Part shown: piece by piece, positions 1-5,073 of the stretch
How positions within the stretch are numbered: position 1 is the stretch's first letter
Layout: every line of letters starts with the position of its first letter
NCBI GenBank assembly: GCA_016781705.1
Contig: JADDPV010000076.1
Location: 1 to 11,184, forward strand
Direction: 5' to 3'
Source: Rubrobacter sp.
GTDB taxonomy: Bacteria; Actinomycetota; Rubrobacteria; Rubrobacterales; Rubrobacteraceae
Length of the DNA stretch: 11,184 nucleotides
Position numbers and translations under genes: made by a program
Notes under the pieces: model-generated
Seen by the model: only the letters and a program-made list of their open reading frames with translations
What the model was told of the DNA's origin: nothing
Databases searched by the model: none

Positions 1-26
1 ACGTCGCTCCTTTCCTCTCTGGGGTG

Positions 27-62
27 GTACGGTAGTGTAGCTGGTGGAGGAAGTTGTGGCAA
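27..62 (+). repeat. 36-bp direct repeat, copy 1 (decapitated recombinase leader)
   Basis: This stretch matches 1090-1125 at 34 of 36 positions, in the same orientation; the differences are T/C at two sites. It includes a Shine-Dalgarno-like GGAGGAAG (46-53). In copy 2 the repeat leads directly into a tyrosine recombinase reading frame. Here the homology stops after three shared codon positions (TTG TGG CAA) and a TGA follows at 75-77, so the gene body is gone. It is most likely the orphaned leader of a second related recombinase gene, or one edge of a duplicated segment. At 36 bp with mismatches it is too long for the target-site duplication of an IS982 element. Confidence 0.8.
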
Positions 63-111
63 GAGCGTGTCCGGTGAATGATAGCTAAGCTGTGTCCCGC
101 GAAATAAATTC

Positions 112-996
112 GTGGCACCCTACCCCTCTATCTCAATCGGTTGCCACAGCTATCCCTCCTCTTTCTTGAGAACGTGCCCCAGATTCGGGAAAGGAGGGAA
201 GTGGTGGGCGAACACCAACGCCTCTTCCTCCGCCGAAGTCATGACCATCCCCTTGGTGGCGGCCACCTTCTTCGGCGGCCACATCGAGAAAACCCGCCGG
301 TTCCTGTATGAGTACGGCTACATGAAGAACATGATCAGCAAAAGCCACTTCAACCGCCGTCTGCATCGCATCGAGCCCACGCTCTGGCGGGCGCTGTTCG
401 GGCTGTTGGCTGAAGCCTTCAAGGAGCGAAATGACCCCGATCGGACATATGCGGTGGACTCCCTGCCGGTTGCGGTATGCGACAACATCCGTATCCGCCG
501 CTGTCGGCTTTACCCTTTAGAAGCAGGGCGTGATGACGACGACGACACCCCCAAGAGGAGGAGGAAGTCGTTTCGGGGCTACATCGCGAGCAAGCGGCGC
601 TACTTCTACGGCTTGCGGGTGCATCTGGTGGTGACTGGGGCCGGAGAGCCGGTGGAGTTTTCCTTGGAAGCGGCTTCGGAGTCCGACGTTGCGATCTTCA
701 AAGAGTTGGAGTTGGACCTGCCTGAAGGCTCGATCATTTGTGCCGACAAGACTTACACCGATTACGAGTACGAGGATCTCCTTGAGGAGGTGGGCTTACA
801 CCTAAAGGCCCAACGCAAGAAGAACTCCAAGCGGCAGATGCCTATGTGGGAGGAGTTCTTGGGCAAGCCGATTCGCCAATACATAGAAACGGTTTTCAGC
901 CAGCTGACGAACTTCTTTCCCAAGAAGATTCACGCGGTGACGCCGCGAGGCTTTGAGCTGAAGATCGTCTGCTTCCTGCTGGCCTTCTCTATTTAG
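112..996 (+). CDS. IS982-family transposase, N-terminus uncertain or degraded
   Basis: This is a DDE transposase that would mobilise its own IS. From about residue 41 to the end it reads like IS982: SAEVMTIPLVAATFFGG, then SKSHFNRRLHRIE near 76-88, AVDSLPVAVCDNIRI (114-128), FRGYIASKRRYFYGLRVHL (154-172), ADKTYTDYEYED (211-222) and IETVFSQL (258-265). The likely catalytic triad is D116, D212 and E259. An acidic run (residues 141-145) followed by basic residues sits in a variable loop. The only start that opens the whole frame is GTG at 112, which has no good Shine-Dalgarno. The first ~40 residues do not look like the family's usual N-terminal helix, and the next start (ATG 241) falls inside the conserved domain. 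The 5' part is therefore probably eroded and the protein may be inactive. The C-terminus is complete. It lies between the two 36-bp direct repeats. Confidence 0.85.
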   Translation: MAPYPSISIGCHSYPSSFLRTCPRFGKGGKWWANTNASSSAEVMTIPLVAATFFGGHIEKTRRFLYEYGYMKNMISKSHFNRRLHRIEPTLWRALFGLLAEAFKERNDPDRTYAVDSLPVAVCDNIRIRRCRLYPLEAGRDDDDDTPKRRRKSFRGYIASKRRYFYGLRVHLVVTGAGEPVEFSLEAASESDVAIFKELELDLPEGSIICADKTYTDYEYEDLLEEVGLHLKAQRKKNSKRQMPMWEEFLGKPIRQYIETVFSQLTNFFPKKIHAVTPRGFELKIVCFLLAFSI

Positions 997-1013
997 TGCT
1001 TGTAGGGGGCAAC
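112..1013 (+). mobile_element. IS982-family insertion sequence, boundaries tentative
   Basis: The transposase type and its ~0.9-kb size fit an IS982 element. A possible terminal inverted repeat pairs GTGGCACCCTAC (112-123) with GTAGGGGGCAAC (1002-1013), 10 of 12 positions. That would place the left end exactly at the apparent start codon, which is odd, so the left end may instead be deleted or lie slightly upstream. The 8-bp flanks (ATAAATTC and TCGGGTTA) are not identical, so no target-site duplication supports these limits. The element is probably old or truncated. Confidence 0.45.
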
Positions 1014-1021
1014 TCGGGTTA

Positions 1022-1070
1022 TTATACGGACACACTCCGTATCATCTTTATTGTCGCCGTCTTATACGGA
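1022..1070. repeat. TTATACGGA repeats with a TACGGA dyad
   Basis: The 9-mer TTATACGGA occurs at 1022-1030 and 1062-1070. Its exact reverse complement occurs at 2565-2573. The first copy is also the left arm of a perfect dyad, ATACGGA (1024-1030) and TCCGTAT (1036-1042), separated by CACAC. The cluster lies between the IS982 transposase and the leader of the first recombinase fragment, so it could be a regulatory site for that gene or a recombination-related repeat. No function can be assigned from sequence alone. Confidence 0.5.
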
Positions 1071-1089
1071 ACTGTGTCGGGGCGTTCAT

Positions 1090-1125
1090 GTACGGTAGTG
1101 TAGCTGGCGGAGGAAGTTGCGGCAA
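1090..1125 (+). repeat. 36-bp direct repeat, copy 2 (recombinase leader with RBS)
   Basis: This is the second copy of the repeat at 27-62 (34 of 36 identical). It carries GGAGGAAG (1109-1116) nine bases before ATG 1126, so in this copy it is a working-looking ribosome binding region for the recombinase fragment that follows. The two copies are 1,063 bp apart and enclose the IS982 gene. Confidence 0.8.
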
Positions 1126-1442
1126 ATGCCAGAGGTTCTCAGGGAGGGTGGCAGGCCCAAGAAGCTTCTGACGCTCGTGCGTGAGGCGATGCGGCGCAGG
1201 CACATGTCCGGCCGCACCGAGGAGAGTTATGTAAGTGGATCCAGCGCTACATCTACTTTCACGGCAAGCGCCATCCGGCCACGATGGGCGAGCCAGAGGC
1301 GGAAGCGTTCCTGATGCACCTGGCGGTCGAGGGAAAGGTCGCTGCTTCAACGTAGAAACAGGCTTTTAGCGCGCTGCTATTCTTGTATCGGGACGTGCTT
1401 GGCGAGAACTTGCGGCTCTCCGGCAGGACCGTCCGAGCTTAG
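1126..1442 (+). pseudogene. Truncated, frameshifted tyrosine recombinase (integron-integrase type), N-terminal half only
   Basis: The reading begins MPEVLREGGRPKKLLTLVREA, followed by RRRHMSGRTEESYV. After a one-base loss near 1231-1233 the +1 frame continues KWIQRYIYFHGKRHP, EAEAFLMHLAVEGKVAAST, then a TAG at 1353-1355, then KQAFSALLFLYRDVLGENL, ending at a TAG at 1440-1442. This is the SAM-like core-binding domain of the XerC/IntI group; the phrases RTEESYV, FHGKRHP and SALLFLYRDVL are characteristic. The position of the in-frame TAG is a conserved Gln (ASTQ) in the second copy at 2914. The whole catalytic domain (Arg, His-x-x-Arg, Tyr) is missing. With a frameshift, a nonsense codon and a 3' truncation it cannot make a recombinase. 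The start is ATG 1126 with GGAGGAAG upstream; TTG 1117 is in frame but less likely. Confidence 0.85.
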
Positions 1443-1521
1443 CGAGTGTCGGGTGAGCGGCGAGTTATGCGGACCCGTCGGCGGCTACAGGAATGCCCGT
1501 CGTCCCTTCCCTGCTGCAGGC

Positions 1522-1998
1522 TCAGTCAACTTCGAGAGGAGGACCTACGACCTTCATCCCGTGCGCGGCAAACATCCGATCCGCTTCCTCCGGCGTCGGC
1601 AGCCTCGTCATCTCGCAGCTGTGTCGGAAGAACGCTTCGAGCGAACCGGCGGGCTGGACGCCCAACAGCAGCGTCCCCGGCTCGTCGCCGACGTACGCCC
1701 ACACGTGCGGGACCATGCGGGGCGCGAACAGCGAATCGCCGGGGCGCAGCGTGAACCGCTCGTCGCCAACCTCGAAGGCGAACTCGCCCTTGATCGCGTA
1801 GAACCACTCGTCTTGCTCGTAGTGGAAATGCCGCGGAGGCCCGCCTTTACCCATATCGGCGTGCTCGAAGACGAAGAGATCGCCATCCGTGTCATCGGTC
1901 GAGACCTTGATCTGCAGCGGAATGTCGCCCCAGATCTTCGGCTCTCCCTCGAAGCGGTGCTCGCCACCGGGCACGTAGAGGCCCTGCTGTGTCCTCAT
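1522..1998 (-). CDS. Cupin-domain protein (single-domain, quercetin-dioxygenase-like)
   Basis: The 158-residue protein is a single cupin barrel, probably a cytoplasmic metal-binding protein. Motif 1 is complete: H57-x-H59-x4-E64-x6-G71 within PPRHFHYEQDEWFYAIKG. Motif 2 is GDSLFAPRMVPHVWAY with H98. H57, H59, E64 and H98 are the expected metal ligands. Such proteins include dioxygenases, isomerases and binding proteins, and the substrate cannot be read from sequence. There is no signal peptide. The start at 1998 is supported by AGGAGG (2002-2007 on the complement) a few bases upstream. The gene is divergent from a MarR regulator, and a perfect 9-3-9 palindrome sits 14 bp from its start codon. 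It is therefore most likely the regulated target of that MarR protein, for example a response to a small aromatic or phenolic ligand (inference). Confidence 0.88.
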   Translation of the reverse strand: MRTQQGLYVPGGEHRFEGEPKIWGDIPLQIKVSTDDTDGDLFVFEHADMGKGGPPRHFHYEQDEWFYAIKGEFAFEVGDERFTLRPGDSLFAPRMVPHVWAYVGDEPGTLLLGVQPAGSLEAFFRHSCEMTRLPTPEEADRMFAAHGMKVVGPPLEVD

Positions 1999-2012
1999 GA
2001 CTCCTCCTTTCT

Positions 2013-2033
2013 GTAGTACGGTCTCCGTACTAC
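2013..2033. promoter_or_regulatory. Probable MarR operator, perfect 9-3-9 palindrome
   Basis: Arms GTAGTACGG (2013-2021) and CCGTACTAC (2025-2033) are perfect reverse complements around TCT. The site lies in the 59-bp gap between the divergent cupin and MarR starts, 14 bp from one and 24 bp from the other. MarR-family dimers bind palindromes of about this size and usually repress themselves and a divergent neighbour. A nearby half-site-like ATACGGTA follows at 2039-2046. Confidence 0.75.
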
Positions 2034-2057
2034 TAAAAATACGGTATCTTTACGATT

Positions 2058-2501
2058 ATGTCAAGACCCTCCACAGGTCCCTGGGTGGGCGCTCTCCTGC
2101 GCGCCGCCTGGAAGGGCGTCCGAGACCACATCGAGGAGGCCGTAAAGGCGGCCGGCTACGTCGATATCACCCGCACGCACGTGTCGCTGTTCAGACATCC
2201 GACGCTCGACGGCATGCGCCCGACCGACCTTGCCGGTGAGATGCAGGTCTCGAAGCAAGCGGTCAACGACCTCCTCAGGGATCTCGAGCGCCAGGGATAC
2301 ATCCGGCGAGAGGTAGACCCGGCGGATAGGCGGGGTCGCCTCATCCGCTTGACGGCGAAGGGCATGAAGCTCGAAGACACGGTACGCCTGGCCGCGCGGG
2401 ACGCGGAACGACAGCTCGAACGCGAACTCGGTCGAGATCGGTTTCTCTCCTTCCAAGAAGCCTTGGTTGAGGCAGCGCGCATCTTGAACGACCGGGCCTG
2501 A
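2058..2501 (+). CDS. MarR-family transcriptional regulator
   Basis: This 147-residue winged-helix regulator has the usual MarR length and layout. N-terminal dimerisation helices (about 8-50) precede a helix-turn-helix at about 54-78 (MRPTDLAGEMQVSKQAVNDL), with recognition helix SKQAVNDLLRDLERQGY. The wing contains DPADRRGRLIRLTAKG (87-102), including the signature D-x-R-x2-R. C-terminal helices (104-147) complete the dimer interface. It probably represses itself and the divergent cupin gene through the palindrome at 2013-2033, with release by a small ligand. No Shine-Dalgarno precedes ATG 2058. A TATCTT (2045-2050) at the right distance for a -10 box suggests transcription may start at or next to the ATG, giving a leaderless mRNA (inference). 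Confidence 0.9.
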   Translation: MSRPSTGPWVGALLRAAWKGVRDHIEEAVKAAGYVDITRTHVSLFRHPTLDGMRPTDLAGEMQVSKQAVNDLLRDLERQGYIRREVDPADRRGRLIRLTAKGMKLEDTVRLAARDAERQLERELGRDRFLSFQEALVEAARILNDRA

Positions 2502-2913
2502 CGGGGCACAGAGCTGTAGCCGGAGCTGGCGTCTACCGCTTGATCGCTGCGGTTAAGCGGTCGGTCCGTATAACGACCAAGCTAACCTGCTGGGGTCGCC
2601 GGTGGGACCTTAAACCCCTAAAAGCCGTCATGCGGCCCCGATCAGGTGCAGCGTCTGGTTAGGCGCGACCGTCTCATGTGGCATTGACACCGCCACCCCT
2701 GGCACGGGCGTACTCCGCAGCCCGCAGAAAGTTGTCGAGGTAGTGCGGTAGTGAACAGTCCGGTCCTCGACCCAACTTTGCTCGCAACCCGTCAACGTCG
2801 GTCAACAACCCCCGCAAAAGGGGTTATGCTGCACAATATCTAGGTCGCCGACTCGCCCCCGAACCTCCTACTCACCCGAGGCTTCTCCCTTCTCTGACGA
2901 GGTACGTCGGGTT
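2502..2913. other. 412-bp non-coding stretch with several inverted repeats
   Basis: No plausible gene is present on either strand. Visible structure includes ACCGCTT (2535-2541) pairing with AAGCGGT (2555-2561) just after the MarR stop, with no T-run. A TCCGTATAA at 2565-2573 is the inverted copy of the 9-mer at 1022 and 1062. An attC-like element spans 2579-2665. A bulged stem pairs GTTGTCGAGG (2731-2740) with CCTCGACCCAAC (2765-2776). A hairpin pairs AACCCC (2807-2812) with GGGGTT (2820-2825) around CGCAAAA. The stretch ends at the start of the integron-integrase pseudogene, where an attI or cassette junction would lie in a living integron. Confidence 0.6.
2579..2665. repeat. attC-like imperfect palindrome (candidate only)
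   Basis: The right edge carries GTTAGGC (2658-2664), an exact match to the integron core GTTRRRY. The left edge carries AGCTAAC (2580-2586), six of seven to the partner core RYYYAAC. CTAACC (2582-2587) pairs with GGTTAG (2657-2662). An inner arm GGGGTCGC (2592-2599) can pair with GCGGCCCC (2632-2639) with one G-T wobble. The overall length of about 87 bp is within the attC range. Against it, the spacers between outer and inner arms are unequal (4 and 17 bases), so this could be a decayed site or a chance match. Confidence 0.3.
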
Positions 2914-3893
2914 ATGCGCCTGAGACACATGAGCCATCGGACCGAAGCCTCGTATCTGCAGTATATTGTGGACTTCATCCGGTTTTGGGGCAAGCGGCAT
3001 CCGCGTGAGCTGGGAGCGGGTGGGATCCGCGTGTACCCGTCTCATCTTGCCACGGACAAGAACGTAGCTGCCTCAACTCAGAACGTAGCCCTCTCGGCAT
3101 TGCTCTTTCTCTACCGGCAGGTGCTCCACATGGATTTGCCTGAGATCGACAACATTGAGCGGGCACGCCACCCCAAACGGGTCCCGGTGGTGTTTACTCC
3201 CGCGGAGGTCGAGGCTATCCTGGCGCACTCACCGGCACGCATCTTCTGGTGATCGGCTTGCTCTACGGGACGGGCATGCGCTTGTCCGAATGCCTCCGGT
3301 TGCGGGTAAAAGACCTGGACTTCGCGTACCGGTAGATCACGGTGAGAGACGGCAAGGGTGAGCAGGACCGAGTAACCATGTTGCCCGAAAAGCTAGCCAC
3401 TTACCTCAAGCTGCAGCTTGAGTCGGTCAGGGCGTTACACGAACGAGACCTCTCGGAGGGGTTCGGGAAGGTCGAGCTGCCCTATGCGCTAAAGCGCAAG
3501 TATCTGGATGCCGCCAGAAGCTGGGGCTGGCAATATGTCTTTCCCGCAGCCAGACGCTCGGCAGATCCCCGCTCGAACAGGGTCGGACGTCATTATATCC
3601 TGGAAGACGGAATCCAGCGTGCGATGAAGCGGGCAATGAGAAGAGCCGGTATCACCAAGCACGGAAGCTACCATACCCTGCGCCACGGCTTCGCCACGCA
3701 CCTGCTCGAGAGCGGCTACGACATTCGGACCGTACAGGAGTTGCCTGGCCACAAGGACGTGAAGACCACGATGATCCATACCCACGTCCTGAACCATGAA
3801 AGCAGGGGAGTAAAAAGTCCGCTCGATATCCAGCTCGGGGAGTATAAGCCTGGCGAACGAAGGCAGAGGCGATTAGATGTCACCATCGGTTGA
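2914..3893 (+). pseudogene. Integron-integrase-type (IntI-like) tyrosine recombinase, inactivated
   Basis: The frame reads MRLRHMSHRTEASYLQYIV, FWGKRHP, STQNVALSALLFLYRQVLH and VVFTPAEVEAILAH. After a one-base deletion near 3228-3229 it continues in +1 as LTGTHLLVIGLLYGTGMRLSE. A TAG (3333-3335) interrupts AYR-ITVRDGKG, and the frame then runs to 3893. Between the catalytic Lys region and the HTLRH box is the extra segment that distinguishes IntI from XerC/D: LPYALKRKYLDAARSWGWQ, VFPAARRSADPRSNRVGRHY (about 3477-3600). Catalytic Arg (3279-3281), Lys (3354-3356), His-x-x-Arg (3672-3683) and third His (3750-3752) are present. The nucleophile is not: the expected IYTHVL reads IHTHVL, with codon CAT at 3777-3779. 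The C-terminal SPLDIQLG resembles the IntI tail. It is a relative of the fragment at 1126-1442 but clearly diverged. Three independent lesions make it non-functional. The original start may have been slightly upstream, since in-frame sequence before ATG 2914 (SDEVRRV) still resembles the family. Confidence 0.88.
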
Positions 3894-4150
3894 AGCCGTC
3901 AGGCAACGGAGCCTCGCCCTATGCCGGGAGCTAATAGCCTGACACCTTCATCGAATACACCTTAGACCTTCATGAAACCTGTACGGAAGTACAGGCGGAA
4001 AACCGGCCTCCCGCACGATGCCAGAAAGCCGTTCCCATCGCATCCTAAAGGTGCTCGAAGACGAGCCGCAAGGGAGGCTCGGGATGCGCGCTTAGAAGGA
4101 CCTTCGAGTTCGTAGCAAACAGGAGGATTCTTCGAGGAGGTGAACGGGAG
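3894..4150. other. Intergenic region with hairpins, upstream of the DUF6069-like gene
   Basis: No gene is visible. A perfect hairpin pairs CCTGTAC (3978-3984) with GTACAGG (3989-3995) around a GGAA tetraloop; no T-run follows, so it is not a standard intrinsic terminator. Further on, CGCATCC (4039-4045) pairs with GGATGCG (4082-4088) and encloses competing smaller stems (separate entry). The 3' end supplies the AGGAGG (4136-4141) of the next gene. The region presumably holds the promoter of the plus-strand gene run, but no convincing -35/-10 pair stands out. Confidence 0.55.
4039..4088 (+). promoter_or_regulatory. Possible structured leader RNA with mutually exclusive stems
   Basis: An outer 7-bp stem pairs CGCATCC (4039-4045) with GGATGCG (4082-4088). 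Inside it, the segment CGAGC (4062-4066) can pair either backwards with GCTCG (4053-4057, loop AAGA) or, as CGAGCC (4062-4067), forwards with GGCTCG (4076-4081). The two inner pairings cannot coexist. The element ends 62 bases before the start of the membrane protein gene, a reasonable place for a cis-acting leader. I do not recognise a known riboswitch core in it, and chance pairing in GC-rich DNA is possible. Confidence 0.3.
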
Positions 4151-4609
4151 ATGCAGAATACGCAAACCGCCGGTAACGAGAAGATCGCCGGTGGCGAGAG
4201 GATCGCCTGGGGGAGATTGCCGTGGGCGGCTCTGCTCGCCGCGGTCGCAGCGGCCGTCGCCAACGTCCTCGTCTACTTCACAGCCTCGGCGCTGGGGTTC
4301 ATCCCGCAGAGCGTCCTCATCCCCACGGCGAGCGGAGAGTCGCCCCTGATGGTGGGTATGGTCGCGATCACCTCGGTCATCGGGACGGTAGGGGCCGCGA
4401 TCGTCTTCGCCATTATCGGCCTGTTCGCGCGGCGTCCCGTGAGGCTGTTCCGCATCCTCGCGATCGTGGTGCTAGTGCTTTCGTTCGTCGCACCCGCCAC
4501 CATCCCCGGCGCGCCGGTGGCGATGATCCTGTCGATGGAGGTAATGCACGTGGTGGCCTGGGCGGTGACCGTTGGGCTGCTCACTACGCTAGCCCGCAGA
4601 GAAAAGTAA
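4151..4609 (+). CDS. DUF6069-like four-helix membrane protein
   Basis: This 152-residue integral membrane protein has no known function. A short polar N-terminus (1-20) is followed by four hydrophobic helices at about 24-47, 66-92, 98-117 and 121-147, with charged turns RRPVRLFR (94-101) between helices 2 and 3 and a basic C-terminal tail ARREK. The loop after helix 1 contains ALGFIPQSVLIPT. Length, four-helix layout and a histidine in the last helix (VMHVVAWAV) resemble the DUF6069 family common in Actinobacteria; the family name is from memory of its general pattern. ATG 4151 has AGGAGG nine bases upstream. It is the first gene of the plus-strand run, 54 bp before the F420-dependent oxidoreductase, which suggests but does not prove co-transcription. 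Confidence 0.78.
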   Translation: MQNTQTAGNEKIAGGERIAWGRLPWAALLAAVAAAVANVLVYFTASALGFIPQSVLIPTASGESPLMVGMVAITSVIGTVGAAIVFAIIGLFARRPVRLFRILAIVVLVLSFVAPATIPGAPVAMILSMEVMHVVAWAVTVGLLTTLARREK

Positions 4610-4663
4610 GAGACACATTAACAAAACAGCGCGTAGCTGCTGCGAACCCAGCAGGAGGCACGG

Positions 4664-5041
4664 ATGAGCAACTTCTCCCGGGATGAAATCGAGTACCTGC
4701 AAAGCGGCCTCCTCGGCCGCCTCGCGACCGTCGGCCGCGACGGGACCCCGCACATCGCGCCGGTCGGGATATTCTCCTACAACGCGGAGCTCGACACGAT
4801 CGACATCGGTGGGCACGCCATGGCGAGCACGAAGAAGTTCCGTGACGTTGCGCGGTCGAGGCGAGCCGCCTTCGTGGTAGATGACGTCCTCCAACCACCG
4901 TGGCGACCTCGGGGGATCGAGCTGCGCGGACGGGCGGAAGCCGTCGATGGACCGCGGCCCCTGATCCGCATCCACCCGCAGCGCATCGTCTCCTGGGGGA
5001 TCCCCGGCCGTCACGAGCGCAGCGCCCGCTCCATCGAGTGA
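4664..5041 (+). CDS. PPOX-class F420-dependent oxidoreductase
   Basis: This 125-residue protein of the pyridoxamine-5'-phosphate-oxidase split-barrel fold is expected to bind the deazaflavin F420 and reduce an unknown substrate in the cytoplasm as a homodimer. The pattern is typical of the actinobacterial F420 subgroup: LGRLATVGRDGTPHIAPVG (17-35), DTIDIGGHAMASTKKFRDV (44-62), AAFVVDDVLQPPWRPRGIELRGRAE (68-92) and IRIHPQRIVSWGI (101-113). The STKKFRDV segment contributes to cofactor phosphate binding in relatives. The length is slightly under the usual 130-140 because the segment between AEAVDG and IRIHP is short. ATG 4664 is preceded by AGGAGG with a 5-base spacer. It lies within the redox gene run; no F420 biosynthesis gene is in the window. 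Confidence 0.88.
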   Translation: MSNFSRDEIEYLQSGLLGRLATVGRDGTPHIAPVGIFSYNAELDTIDIGGHAMASTKKFRDVARSRRAAFVVDDVLQPPWRPRGIELRGRAEAVDGPRPLIRIHPQRIVSWGIPGRHERSARSIE

Positions 5042-5073
5042 GGCTGCGTAAAGCAAGCCAAAGGAGGCTCACA

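Noticed and set aside
104..1021. Target-site duplication around the IS982 element
   Set aside because: The flanks outside the best terminal repeat pair (ATAAATTC and TCGGGTTA) do not match.
1399..2016. 205-codon plus-strand frame over the cupin gene
   Set aside because: Antisense to a gene with complete cupin motifs and a good start; the translation resembles no family.
1462..2917. Three GTTATGC heptamers (near 1464, 2823 and 2911) as integron core sites
   Set aside because: The same heptamer, in reverse complement, occurs inside unrelated coding sequence at about 8169 and 9253, the sites lack paired partner cores, and GTTATGC is not an exact GTTRRRY match.
1353..3335. Recoding of TAG as Gln to rescue the two integrases
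   Set aside because: Each gene also has a frameshift, one has lost its catalytic domain and the other its nucleophilic Tyr, so readthrough would not give an active enzyme.
3978..3995. Perfect hairpin as an intrinsic terminator for the integrase relic
   Set aside because: No run of T follows on either strand; it remains an unassigned hairpin.
4039..4088. Assignment to a known riboswitch class (cobalamin, SAM, TPP, FMN, glycine, guanidine)
   Set aside because: None of the conserved core sequences of these classes is present.
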